A stretch of DNA of 64,000 nucleotides from DASQPA01 sp963756455 (GTDB lineage: Bacteria > Acidobacteriota > Thermoanaerobaculia > Multivoradales > UBA5704). Positions within the stretch are counted from its first letter, which is position 1; each line of letters begins with the position of its first letter. Under the pieces are notes generated by a model. That model saw only the letters and a list, made by a program, of their open reading frames with translations, made no database searches and was not told the origin of the DNA. The stretch lies in the NCBI GenBank assembly GCA_963756455.1, contig CAVWNC010000004.1:3286001-3350000 (forward strand), given 5' to 3'. The position numbers were made by a program, and so were the translations under genes. This document shows positions 1-8,809 of this stretch, one piece after another.

Positions 1-161
1 TAGCTGAAGCCTACAAGCCGCCCCTTAAGTGGCCGGAGCGCTCCAAGCGACGAGATCAATTCGTCACGCGCCGTCATCCCTCCCTGACTGCCAGCAGAGC
101 ACCTGAAGAATGAAAAAAGCGCTAGGGCCAAAGCGATGGCACGGACCACTTGGGAGTTCAT
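1..161 (-). CDS. Partial hypothetical secreted protein (N-terminus only)
   Basis: Reading leftward from an ATG at 161, about 53 codons stay open to the window edge. The product starts with a basic and then hydrophobic stretch (residues 6-18, rich in Ala and Leu), which looks like a signal peptide. A Cys follows in the context FFRCSAG, but this is not a canonical lipobox. The gene is divergent from the sigma factor at 391. Only the N-terminus is visible, so no family can be assigned. No clear Shine-Dalgarno is seen, and the start is tentative. Confidence 0.4.
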   Translation of the reverse strand, partial: MNSQVVRAIALALALFSFFRCSAGSQGGMTARDELISSLGALRPLKGRLVGFS

Positions 162-390
162 GAGGATATGTTCAGTAGCTTCGGGATGTTACCACACAGC
201 ATCGGCAGTGGTGCCACGGAAAGGCAATGTCAAGAATCGAAATTTTTCGATAGCTTGATGAGCCTGGTGGCCGCACTCGCCTCATTCCCACTGTAAGAGA
301 TGGCCCCCACCCCAATTTTCCCACCCCTAACTCCTGTAGAATCCGCCCACAACCTAGGAATCTCCCCCCACCGCCCCCCACGTGCAACCC

Positions 391-1230
391 ATGAAAGCCA
401 ACCCCCCCGCCCCTCCTCCCGTTCCGCCGAAGGAGATCTTCATCGCCAACCTCGACCTCATCGAGAAGCTGGCGGCCCTCATCGCTCGGCGCTACCATGC
501 GAGCGTGGAGGAGGCGGAAGAGTTCGGCTCGGAGCTGAAGGTGAAGCTGATGGAGGACGACTATGCGGTCCTCCGGAAGTTCAAGGGGACGGCCAGCCTT
601 AAGACGTACCTCGCTACCGTAGCCAGCTATGCCTTCCTGGACTTTCGCAACCGCTGCTGGGGAAAATGGCGCCCTTCGGCGGCGGCTAAGGAGCTGGGGG
701 CGGTGGCGCTGCGGATGGAGGAACTGCTCGATAAGGAGGGGCGGAGCTTCGAGGAGACATGCGAGATCCTGCGGACCAACCATAAGGTCGGGGAGAGCCG
801 CCGGGAGTTGGAGGAGATCTGGAAGCGGCTGCCCCCGAAGACCTCGCGGCGGATGGAGGGGGAAGAGGAGCTTAAAGATCTGCCGGCGACCGGGGAGCGG
901 CCCGAGGAGCGGATTCTCGAGCGGGAGCTGCGGGAGGCCCGGGAGCGGGTTGCCCTCATTCTCAAGAAGGCGCTCGCGGGGCTTTCCCCGGAGGATCGGC
1001 TCATCATCAAGTTGTCCGTCATCGGGAACTTGAAGATCGTGGACGTCGCCCACAACCTCTGCATGGACCAAAAGCCCCTCTATCGGCGGCGGGAGAAGAT
1101 TCTGCGGAAGCTGCGGAGCGACCTCGAGCGGGAGGGAGTACGATGGGAGCAGGTCGCCGACCTGCTCAACCGGACCGACCTTGCTTGGGGCTTCTCCGGG
1201 CGGGGACCGAGGAAGCCGGAGGAGAACTGA
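391..1230 (+). CDS. RNA polymerase sigma factor, sigma-70 family (ECF-like)
   Basis: The product is about 279 residues. The N-terminal third resembles sigma region 2 (helices around LKTYLATVASYAFLDF, typical of the DNA-melting and core-binding segment). The C-terminal part resembles region 4 (LSPEDRLIIKLSVIG, then a helix-turn-helix ending in RRREKILRKLRSDL). Between them lies a longer, charged linker than in ordinary ECF factors. A GTG at 382 is in frame, but the ATG at 391 is preferred; neither has a strong ribosome-binding site. The next gene, 53 bp downstream, encodes a zinc-finger anti-sigma protein, which supports a cognate pair. The target regulon cannot be read from the sequence. Confidence 0.82.
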   Translation: MKANPPAPPPVPPKEIFIANLDLIEKLAALIARRYHASVEEAEEFGSELKVKLMEDDYAVLRKFKGTASLKTYLATVASYAFLDFRNRCWGKWRPSAAAKELGAVALRMEELLDKEGRSFEETCEILRTNHKVGESRRELEEIWKRLPPKTSRRMEGEEELKDLPATGERPEERILERELREARERVALILKKALAGLSPEDRLIIKLSVIGNLKIVDVAHNLCMDQKPLYRRREKILRKLRSDLEREGVRWEQVADLLNRTDLAWGFSGRGPRKPEEN

Positions 1231-1283
1231 GGATGTGCGGCCGTCTATATGGACGTGGAGTCTGAAGTTGGATATTCCTTTGT

Positions 1284-2291
1284 ATGTCTGAACAACTGCA
1301 AGCAGTGACCGGCGGGCCGGGTATGCCGGGCCATCCCGAGCTCGAAGAGCTGGCGGCTCTCATCGACGGTCGCTGCAGGGCCGCGGAGGCCGCCCGGATT
1401 CGGGCCCACCTCGCTTCCTGCGCGGAGTGTTACGAAGTGTTCTCGGAAACGCTCCACCTCCAGGAGGAGCTTCGGGAGGACGAAAAACCGGCATGGGGCC
1501 TCGACCCCTTCCCTTTTGAGACCCGCCCAAAGGTCTGGCCTCGTTGGGCCGCCCTGGCGGTGGCCGCCGCATTGGTTTTGGGAGCGGGCACAGGTCTCTG
1601 GCTTTTCTTAAACCCGACCCCCGACCTCTCCGTCGTGGCCCTCGCGGAACCGCTCACCGAAAAGGCCCCCGCCCTGACCAAGTCCGCCTGGAACGAGGTC
1701 AAGCGCGGCAGCGGAGACGGCGAAAAGATCGCTACCGAAGAGTTGGCCGTTCGGGCCGGAGTCGCGGTCTTGAACCTCCAGGTCGCCCTGGTCTCGAAAG
1801 ACAAGGATGCTGCGGACTCTGCTGCAGCCCAGGTGTGCAATGTCCTCGGGATCTCGCGGGACCAGAATCAGCCGGACGGCGCTCTCAAGTCCTCTCAGCT
1901 CGACTATCCCGATCCCGGGACCGTCCCTTTCTACGGCAATCTGCGAGGGAGGTTCGCTCAAAACGCGCCGGCAACCTTGGCGGCCGAAGCGGCGAAGCAG
2001 GCGGAGACCCTACGACAGGCGCTGGAGGAAAACTACTTCGACCTCGGGAAATGGGCCGAGGCAGGACGCCTCGCCGCCATCGCCAGAAAGCCCTCCTCCC
2101 TGGAGAGCCAGCAGGCAAGATTTCTCCTCAAGCAACTCCAGGGAGAGAAGGATGCCGATCTCCCACCCACGGTCGTGAAGGCCATTGAGACCGTCGAGAA
2201 GCTCCCTGCGACCCAATTTGGAGCTCTCCAAGCCGCGTTTGAGCAGATTCTCGACCATTACTACCCCCAGGGTCGTCCCTCGAACCTGTAG
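1284..2291 (+). CDS. Zinc-finger transmembrane anti-sigma factor
   Basis: The product is 335 residues. Near the N-terminus (about residues 35-45) is the motif HLASCAEC, the H-x3-C-x2-C signature of zf-HC2 anti-sigma domains. A single hydrophobic segment follows at about residues 88-113 (WAALAVAAALVLGAGTGLWL), which predicts an inner-membrane protein with a cytoplasmic sigma-binding head. The remaining 220 residues are helical and extracytoplasmic in this model, and may sense a signal; I do not recognise the domain. It lies just downstream of the sigma factor and is probably co-transcribed. A 42-bp repeat array begins immediately after its stop codon. Confidence 0.8.
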   Translation: MSEQLQAVTGGPGMPGHPELEELAALIDGRCRAAEAARIRAHLASCAECYEVFSETLHLQEELREDEKPAWGLDPFPFETRPKVWPRWAALAVAAALVLGAGTGLWLFLNPTPDLSVVALAEPLTEKAPALTKSAWNEVKRGSGDGEKIATEELAVRAGVAVLNLQVALVSKDKDAADSAAAQVCNVLGISRDQNQPDGALKSSQLDYPDPGTVPFYGNLRGRFAQNAPATLAAEAAKQAETLRQALEENYFDLGKWAEAGRLAAIARKPSSLESQQARFLLKQLQGEKDADLPPTVVKAIETVEKLPATQFGALQAAFEQILDHYYPQGRPSNL

Positions 2292-2300
2292 CGGTACGCC

Positions 2301-2756
2301 GCTTCGGCGTCTCCCCCTACCGGTAGGGCGTCAACTTGCAACGCTTCAGCGTCTCCCCCTAACGGTAGGGCGTCAACTTGTAATGCTTCAGCGTCTCCCC
2401 CTAACGGTAGGACGTCAACTTGCAACGCTTCGGCGTCTCCCCCTAACGGTAGGGCGTCAACTTGCAACGCTTCAGCGTCTCCCCCTAACGGTAGGACGTC
2501 AACTTGCAACGCTTCAGCGTCTCCCCCTAACGGTAGGGCGTCAACTTGCAACGCTTCAGCGTCTCCCCCTAACGGTAGGGCGTCAACTTGCAACGCTTCA
2601 GCGTCTCCCCCTAACGGTAGGGCGTCAACTTGCAACGCTTCAACGTCTCCCCCTAACGGTAGGGCGTCAACTTGCAACGCTTCGGCGTCTCCCCCTAACG
2701 GTAGGACGTCAACTTGGAACGCTTCAGCGTCTCGCCTTACCGGTAGGGCGAAGCGT
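2301..2756. repeat. Tandem array of about eleven 42-bp palindromic units
   Basis: The motif gcgtctccccc recurs at 2307, 2349, 2391 and so on every 42 bp to 2727. Each unit carries a palindrome based on CCCTAACGGTAGGG (perfect as CCCTACCGGTAGGG in the first unit) and a second small hairpin, ACGCTTCAGCGT. Units differ by only one to three bases. There are no unique spacers, so this is not CRISPR. It fills the whole gap between the anti-sigma gene and the convergent acyltransferase. Because 42 is divisible by three, both strands show open frames that encode 14-residue repeats; I regard these as artefacts. Confidence 0.9.
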
Positions 2757-2760
2757 CGAA

Positions 2761-4169
2761 TCAGCTCCCGGGGACCCCTTCCCGCCTCTGATATGCCTCG
2801 ACCAGACCCGTCACCCCCTGGTAGACCGCCTCTCTCTTCTCTCGGAGCTCCGCCGCCGCCCGCCCCCTCGTCCGTAAGACGAGGTAGGCCCGCGCCTCCC
2901 GAAGGAACCTTTCCCGCCTTTCATCGAAGAGCATCGCCACATAGCCGGTGGGCACGCAGAGGAGGAAGGTGAGGATTCCGGCCTTTCCTCCCCAGGCGTA
3001 GCCGGCGGCGAGGGCCTCGGCCAGCCAGGAGACCGGGTAGATCGCCAGGGCGGGGAAAACCTTGAGGGTCGCTTTCTGGTCGCCGTCTTTGGAACGGCCG
3101 GCGATGGCGCGGACGATCTGGTAGGGGAGGAGGTTGAGGATCGTGCCCACGATCGCCACGGGGAGGTAGACGAGGAGCCGGAAGAGGGTCCTTCCCACGA
3201 AGCGGGCCACGGGGGAGACCGGGTAGGCGGCGGCGACCTGGTCGTCCCGGACGTGGAAGGCGGTCAGGAGGCGGTCGTAGTCCTGGACCGCCTGGGCGGC
3301 GGCGGCGACCTCCTCGGGGCAGCGGGCCTTCATCTCGCCGTAGCCTTCGAGGAAGGCGCGGTGGAGGTCGAAGGTCGCGGCGAGGGTCCGGCCGTGGGGA
3401 AGCTCCAGGCCCGGACGGGCGAAGAGGTCGGCGGCGCGGGCGATGAGGCGGGCCTCGTCCCAGGAGGTGTAGTTGAGGGTCACCTGGTGGAGCGCCCGGT
3501 CGATCCGCGCCGTCAAGGCCCGGCCGGCGGCGATGGGGTCGTCCTTATAGATAGCGATCTCGGGCGCGGGGTCGATCGGCTCGCCCACCCGCACCAGGGC
3601 TCGCGAACGGAAACGGCCGCGCTCGTCGAAGGTCAGCCCCACCGGGACGATCCGCGTGCCCAGAGGGCCGAGCCGCGCCTCGGCTTCGAGGACGATCCGC
3701 GCCGCCCCGGTCTTCAAGGGTTGGAGAGCGGGCTCGTTGTGGCTGATCCCCTCGGGGAAGAGGGCGATCGCGCCCCCTTCGGCGAGCGCCTCGTGGCAGC
3801 GGGCGAAGGTCTCGTCGTTGCTCGCGGGGGCACCCGGGGCGGTCCCGGCGGGCGTCGCGTCCTGCCGGCGGTGGACGGGGATCGAGCGGGCGGCGGTCAG
3901 AACCTGGGCGAGGATGGGGATCTTCCAGAGGGTGCTCTTGGCGAGGAAACGGGGGCGGAGGGGGAGAGCCCCAGGACCAGCACGGGGTCGATCAGGCCGT
4001 TGACGTGATTGGCGACGAGGACGAGCGGCCGGCGACCGGAAGCGGTGCCCACCACCAGGGGAAGGCGCTCCTCCCCCACCACCTCGACCCGGCGGAAGAA
4101 GATGCGGAGCACGAACCGCGCGAGGGCCGGGAGGGTTCCGGAGGAGGGCGGGGGCACGGCTGCGATCAT
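2761..4169 (-). CDS. Lysophospholipid acyltransferase-like protein, frameshifted
   Basis: This is a PlsC-like glycerolipid acyltransferase. The N-terminal frame, from an ATG at 4169, encodes the acceptor motif ANHVNGLIDP. The downstream frame encodes the FPEGISH motif, a PVGLTF strand, and hydrophobic C-terminal segments (LLVYLPVAIVGTILNLL and ILTFLLCVPTGYVAML). The two parts are in different frames. The break lies near 3960-3964 at a run of five G on the + strand, and adding one G there would restore a single frame of about 469 codons. The cause may be a homopolymer error in assembly or a true recent mutation. The enzyme would acylate glycerol phosphate or lysophosphatidate at the membrane. 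Confidence 0.72.
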
Positions 4170-4259
4170 ATCCGGAGTCGGCGCGGCGAGCGGCGTGGCA
4201 TCCCTCTTGCTCTCCGTCGTCCCGGGGCACTGTACGCCCCGCCAACCCGGAGGGACATC

Positions 4260-4760
4260 ATGGAAATCGACACCCTGCAGAAACTGTACGTGGAAGAGCT
4301 TAGAGACCTGCATAGCGCGGAGCGCCAGATCATTCAGGCGCTCCCGAAGATGATCAAGGCGGCGAAAAGCCCCGATTTGAAGGCGGGCCTGGAGGAGCAC
4401 CTGGAGATCACCAAGGAGCAGCTCGCCCGGCTCGACCAGATCTTCGAGAAGCTCGGCAAGAAGGGCACCGGCAAGAAGTGCAAAGGCATGGAAGGCGTCC
4501 TCGCCGACGGCAAGGAAGTCCTCGAGGAGGACATGGAAGACGACGTGCGCGACGCCGCGATCATCTCGGCCGCCCAGCACGTCGAGCACTACGAGATGGC
4601 CGGCTACGGCACCGTCCGCACCTACGCTCAGCTCCTGGGCGACAAGGAGGCCATGAAGCTCCTCCAGCAGACCCTGGACGAGGAGGGCGATGCCGACAAG
4701 AAGCTCACCCAGCTCGCCGAGAAGATCAACGTCGAGGCCGAGGCGCCGGTCGCCCGGTAG
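4260..4760 (+). CDS. YciE/YciF (DUF892) ferritin-like protein
   Basis: The product is 166 residues and all-helical. It opens with TLQKLYVEELRDLHSAERQ and contains HVEHYEMAGYGT and DEEGDADKKLT, the conserved helices with Glu and His typical of the DUF892 (YciF) ferritin-like superfamily. Members are linked to stress responses, and their metal-binding role is only partly understood. A good Shine-Dalgarno (GGAGGG) lies 6-7 bp before the ATG. It is divergent from the acyltransferase and stands alone. Confidence 0.88.
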   Translation: MEIDTLQKLYVEELRDLHSAERQIIQALPKMIKAAKSPDLKAGLEEHLEITKEQLARLDQIFEKLGKKGTGKKCKGMEGVLADGKEVLEEDMEDDVRDAAIISAAQHVEHYEMAGYGTVRTYAQLLGDKEAMKLLQQTLDEEGDADKKLTQLAEKINVEAEAPVAR

Positions 4761-4794
4761 GAGGGGTGGTGGAGGCCTGTCGAGGGCACAGGTG

Positions 4795-4920
4795 TAGAGA
4801 CGCCCAGCCGCTACCACAGACCTTTCCTTGACCCCGAACGCCAGGGCGTCTCTGGCCTGCGGAGACGCCCTGGCGGCTTCAGGTTCCGGAGATTTTCGTG
4901 GAAGCGGCTGGGCGTCTCTA
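4795..4920. repeat. Nested inverted repeat in the gap before kup
   Basis: An 18-bp outer arm (4795-4812, TAGAGACGCCCAGCCGCT) is perfectly inverted at 4903-4920. An inner pair based on CGCCAGGGCGTCTC is inverted across about 4849-4876. The structure could end transcription of the DUF892 gene or be a small dispersed palindromic element. No T-tract follows, so an intrinsic terminator is not certain. Confidence 0.65.
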
Positions 4921-4975
4921 CGAGCGACGAAAACCCTCTCGGTAGAAGGATTTAGGTCAGGAGGAGGTGTGAGGC

Positions 4976-6850
4976 GTGGAGAAAGCTGGTGAGCGCAACC
5001 GCCTCCTGGCGCTGTCGTTCGGTGCCCTGGGCATCGTCTATGGCGACATCGGCACGAGCCCGCTCTACGCTCTGCGCGAGTGCTTCCACGGCATGCACGG
5101 CATGCGCGCCACCCCGGGGAACGTCTTCGGCATCCTGTCGCTCGTCTTCTGGTCGCTTCTCCTCATCATCTCGATCAAATACCTGCTCTTCGTCATGCGG
5201 GCCGACAACCGCGGCGAGGGCGGCATCCTCGCCCTCATGGCGCTCGTGCCGGCCGAGCTGCGTTCGTATGCCGAGCGCCGCTGGATGCTCGTCGCCCTCG
5301 GTCTCTTCGGCGCCGCCCTCCTCTATGGCGACGGCATGATCACCCCCGCCATCTCGGTGCTCTCGGCGGTCGAGGGGCTGGAGATCGCCGCGCCTTCGAT
5401 CAGCCACCTGGTGGTGCCGATCACCCTCGTCATCCTCGCCGGCCTCTTCTTCATCCAGAGCCGCGGGACGGCCGCGGTGGGCCGGATCTTCGGGCCGGTC
5501 ATGCTCCTCTGGTTCGCCTGCCTGGCGGTTCTCGGGGGGATCGCGATCGCCGGCGCGCCGCGCATCCTGGGCGCCGTCGATCCCCTCCATGCCGTCCGCT
5601 TTTTCGCCGAGAACCGGGGCCGGGGATTTCTCACCCTGGGCTCGGTCTTCCTGGTCGTCACCGGCGGCGAGGCGCTCTACGCCGACATGGGGCACTTCGG
5701 CCGGCGGCCGATCCGGCTCGCCTGGTTCGCCCTCGTCCTCCCCGCCCTCCTCCTCCAGTACTTCGGCCAGGGCGCCCTCCTCCTGCAGCACCCGGGCGCG
5801 GCGGACAACCCGTTCTACCGCCTGGCTCCGGACTGGGCGCTCTATCCGCTCGTGGTGCTCTCGACCCTCGCGACGGTCATCGCCTCGCAGGCGGTGATCT
5901 CGGGGGCCTTTTCGCTCACCCGCCAGGCGGTGCAGCTCGGCTACTGCCCGCGCCTGCGGATCGTCCATACGTCGTCCGAAGAGATCGGGCAGATCTACAT
6001 CCCGTTCGTCAACTGGGCCTTAGGCGCCGCCACGGTCGGCCTCGTCCTCGGCTTCCGGACCTCGACCCACCTGGCCGCCGCCTACGGGGTGGCGGTGACG
6101 ACGACCATGGCGATCACGACGATCCTCGCCTATGTCGTGGCGCGCCACGTCTGGGGCTGGAGCCGGGCTGCGGTCGCCCCGGTCGCCGCTCTCTTCCTGG
6201 TCGTCGACCTCTCCTTCTTTTCCGCCAACGTCGTCAAGATCGAGCACGGCGGCTGGTTTCCGCTCGCGGTGGGAGCGGCGATCTACACCCTCCTCGCGAC
6301 CTGGAAACGGGGCCGGGAGCTGGTCGCCCAGCAGCTCGACCACGACCGCGTCCCTTACGAGGACTTCGTCCGCGACGTGCCGGAGGTCTGCGCCCGGGTG
6401 CCGGGGACGGCGGTCTTCCTCACCTGGACGCCGGAGGCGACGCCACAGGCGCTGCGCTACAACTATCGGTACAACCGGGCCCTCCACGAGGAGGTCGTCC
6501 TCCTCGCTCTGATCAGCGAGGACGTGCCGGAGATCCCGGAAGCGGAGCGGGTGAGGGTCGAGGAGCTCGGCCGGGGCTTTTTCCGCGTCACCGCCCATCA
6601 CGGTTTCCAGCAGGTGCCGCAGGTCCCCGAGGTGCTGGAGCTCGCCCGCGCCCGGGGGCTCGCGCTCGATCCCGAGCGCCTCCTCTTCTTCGTCGCCCGC
6701 GAGTCGATCCTCCCCACGTCGGAGCCGGGGATGGCGCTCTGGCGGGAGCGGCTCTTCTCGCTCCTGTCGCGGATCGCCCAGCGTCCGACCGAGTTCTTTT
6801 CGATCCCTCCCGACCGGGTGATCGAGCTGGGGATCCAAGTGCGGCTGTGA
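4976..6850 (+). CDS. kup: Kup-type low-affinity potassium uptake protein (first copy)
   Basis: The product is 624 residues, the usual size for Kup/HAK/KT transporters. The N-terminus carries the family hallmark LGIVYGDIGTSPLYALREC, followed by about twelve hydrophobic segments to roughly residue 430 and a soluble C-terminal domain. DGMITPAISVLSAVEG and TGGEALYADMGHFG are conserved family motifs. It imports K+ with H+ across the inner membrane. GTG at 4976 follows a strong AGGAGG. Its stop overlaps the start of a second kup copy, so the two are translationally coupled. Confidence 0.95.
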   Translation: MEKAGERNRLLALSFGALGIVYGDIGTSPLYALRECFHGMHGMRATPGNVFGILSLVFWSLLLIISIKYLLFVMRADNRGEGGILALMALVPAELRSYAERRWMLVALGLFGAALLYGDGMITPAISVLSAVEGLEIAAPSISHLVVPITLVILAGLFFIQSRGTAAVGRIFGPVMLLWFACLAVLGGIAIAGAPRILGAVDPLHAVRFFAENRGRGFLTLGSVFLVVTGGEALYADMGHFGRRPIRLAWFALVLPALLLQYFGQGALLLQHPGAADNPFYRLAPDWALYPLVVLSTLATVIASQAVISGAFSLTRQAVQLGYCPRLRIVHTSSEEIGQIYIPFVNWALGAATVGLVLGFRTSTHLAAAYGVAVTTTMAITTILAYVVARHVWGWSRAAVAPVAALFLVVDLSFFSANVVKIEHGGWFPLAVGAAIYTLLATWKRGRELVAQQLDHDRVPYEDFVRDVPEVCARVPGTAVFLTWTPEATPQALRYNYRYNRALHEEVVLLALISEDVPEIPEAERVRVEELGRGFFRVTAHHGFQQVPQVPEVLELARARGLALDPERLLFFVARESILPTSEPGMALWRERLFSLLSRIAQRPTEFFSIPPDRVIELGIQVRL

Positions 6851-8805
6851 TAGGTTCCCGCCTCGTGCCCCCAGAGACCGAGACGCCGACGCCTCCCTTG
6901 GAGGGTCAAAGCGAGAGCGAAAAGAGCCACGGCGCCCATCCGCACGGCAAGCGGCTCGCCCTCCTCTCCCTGGGCGCCCTGGGGATCGTCTACGGCGACA
7001 TCGGCACGAGCCCGCTCTACTCGATGCGGGAGTGCTTCCATGGGGTGCACGCCGTGCCGCCCACCCACGCCAACGTCCTCGGGGTCCTGTCGCTCATCTT
7101 CTGGGCGCTGGTCATCATCGTCACGCTCAAATACCACGTCTACGTGCTGCGGGCGGACAACAACGGCGAGGGCGGCATCCTCGCCCTGATGGCGCTCGTC
7201 CGGCCGGTGCTCCGCGCCAACAAGCGGCGGAGTTGGCTCCTCTTGGGGCTCGGCCTCTTCGGCGCCGCCCTCCTCTACGGCGACGGCATGATCACCCCGG
7301 CGATCTCGGTCCTCTCGGCGGTCGAGGGCCTGAAGGTCGCGACGCCGTTCTTCAGCCCTTACATCGTGCCGATCACGATCGGCATCCTCGTCGGTCTCTT
7401 CGCCATCCAGCGCCGCGGCACCGGCGGCATCGGCGCCATCTTCGGGCCGGTGATGCTCGTCTGGTTCGCCATCATCGCCCTCCTGGGCATCTCCTGGCTG
7501 GTCCGTGAGCCCTCGGTGCTCGTCGCGGTCAACCCGCTCCACGCCTTCCGCTTCTTCGCGCGGAACGGGCTCCAGGGTTTCCTTGTTTTGGGCGGCGTCT
7601 TCCTGGTGGCGACCGGCGGCGAGGCGCTCTACGCCGACATGGGGCACTTCGGCGAGCTGCCGATCCAGATCGACTGGTTCTCGATCGTCGCCCCGTCGCT
7701 CCTCTTGAACTACTTCGGCCAGGGGGCGCTCCTCGTGCGCAACCCCCAAGCCTCGTGGAACCCGTTCTACCACATGGCGCCGGACTGGGCTCTCTACCCG
7801 CTCGTCGTCCTCGCGACGATCGCGACGGTCATCGCCTCGCAGGCGGTGATCTCGGGGGCCTTCTCGCTCACCCGCCAGGCGGTGCAGCTCGGCTATCTGC
7901 CGCGGGTCTCGATCATCCACACCTCGTCGCACGAGATCGGGCAGATCTACATCCCGGGGGTCAACTGGATCCTCATGCTGGCGACGATCGGCCTGGTGCT
8001 CGGCTTCCACTCGTCGGACAACCTGGCGGCGGCCTACGGTGTCGCGGTCACCGCCACCATGGTGATCACGACGCTCTTGGCCTTCGTCGTGGCGCGGCGG
8101 CTGTGGCACTGGCCGCTCCCGGTGGCGCTCCTCGTCACCGCGCTCTTCCTCTCCGTCGACCTCGCCTTCTTCGGCGCCAATATCGTCAAGGTGTTGGACG
8201 GCGGCTGGTTCCCGCTGGTCGTCGGGATCGTCGTCTACACCCTGATGTCGACCTGGCAGAAGGGGCGCGAGAAGATCGCGGCCGAGCTCTCGCTGGGCGC
8301 CCTCCCCTTCGAGGCCTTCGCCGCGAGCCTCAGGCCCGGCTCGCCGATCCGGGTGCCGGGAGCGGCGATCTTCATGGCCCGCGACGAGAACGCGACGCCG
8401 GTCGCCCTCCTCCACAATCTGAAGCACAACAAGGTGCTCCACGAGAAGGTGATCCTCCTGACCATCCACGCCCTGGAGATCCCGCAGGTGCCGGCGAAGG
8501 AGCGGGTGAAAGTCGAGGAACTCGGCAAGGGGTTCTTCCGGATCCTCGCGCGCTACGGCTTCATGGAGAACCCGAGCGTCCCCGAGGTGCTCGAGCTGGC
8601 CCGTGCCAAGGGGCTCGACCTCTCTCCCATGACGACGACCTTCTTCCTCTCCCGGGAGACCTTGCTGCCCGGCAAACAGAAGGGGTTGGCGGCGCTCCGC
8701 GAGCACCTCTTCGCCGTCATGGTGCGAAACGCCGTCCGCCCGACCGACTACTTCCGCATCCCCCCCAACCGGGTGATCGAGCTGGGGATGCAGGTCAAGG
8801 TGTAG
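6847..8805 (+). CDS. kup: Kup-type potassium uptake protein (second copy)
   Basis: The product is 652 residues, and the same hallmark (LGIVYGDIGTSPLYSMREC) appears after a hydrophilic 35-residue N-terminal extension. The two copies are collinear throughout and clearly arose by tandem duplication. GTG at 6847 overlaps the upstream TGA as GTGA, which favours translational coupling. A second in-frame GTG at 6865 is the alternative start. The stop lies 4 bp from the convergent stop of the POT transporter. Divergence is greatest in the C-terminal soluble domain, which may allow different affinity or regulation. Confidence 0.94.
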   Translation: MIGSRLVPPETETPTPPLEGQSESEKSHGAHPHGKRLALLSLGALGIVYGDIGTSPLYSMRECFHGVHAVPPTHANVLGVLSLIFWALVIIVTLKYHVYVLRADNNGEGGILALMALVRPVLRANKRRSWLLLGLGLFGAALLYGDGMITPAISVLSAVEGLKVATPFFSPYIVPITIGILVGLFAIQRRGTGGIGAIFGPVMLVWFAIIALLGISWLVREPSVLVAVNPLHAFRFFARNGLQGFLVLGGVFLVATGGEALYADMGHFGELPIQIDWFSIVAPSLLLNYFGQGALLVRNPQASWNPFYHMAPDWALYPLVVLATIATVIASQAVISGAFSLTRQAVQLGYLPRVSIIHTSSHEIGQIYIPGVNWILMLATIGLVLGFHSSDNLAAAYGVAVTATMVITTLLAFVVARRLWHWPLPVALLVTALFLSVDLAFFGANIVKVLDGGWFPLVVGIVVYTLMSTWQKGREKIAAELSLGALPFEAFAASLRPGSPIRVPGAAIFMARDENATPVALLHNLKHNKVLHEKVILLTIHALEIPQVPAKERVKVEELGKGFFRILARYGFMENPSVPEVLELARAKGLDLSPMTTTFFLSRETLLPGKQKGLAALREHLFAVMVRNAVRPTDYFRIPPNRVIELGMQVKV

Positions 8806-8809
8806 GGGC

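Noticed and set aside
2301..2756. Possible CRISPR array
   Set aside because: Units are contiguous and nearly identical, with no unique spacers and no cas genes nearby.
2185..2877. Open frames on both strands across the 42-bp array, encoding 14-residue repeats
   Set aside because: The period is a multiple of three, so open frames arise automatically; there is no ribosome-binding site and the sequence is palindromic.
5080..8805. Very long second frame across the kup genes upstream of the second start
   Set aside because: Only the part from about 6847 encodes Kup motifs; the rest is Arg/Gly/Pro-rich shadow of the first kup.
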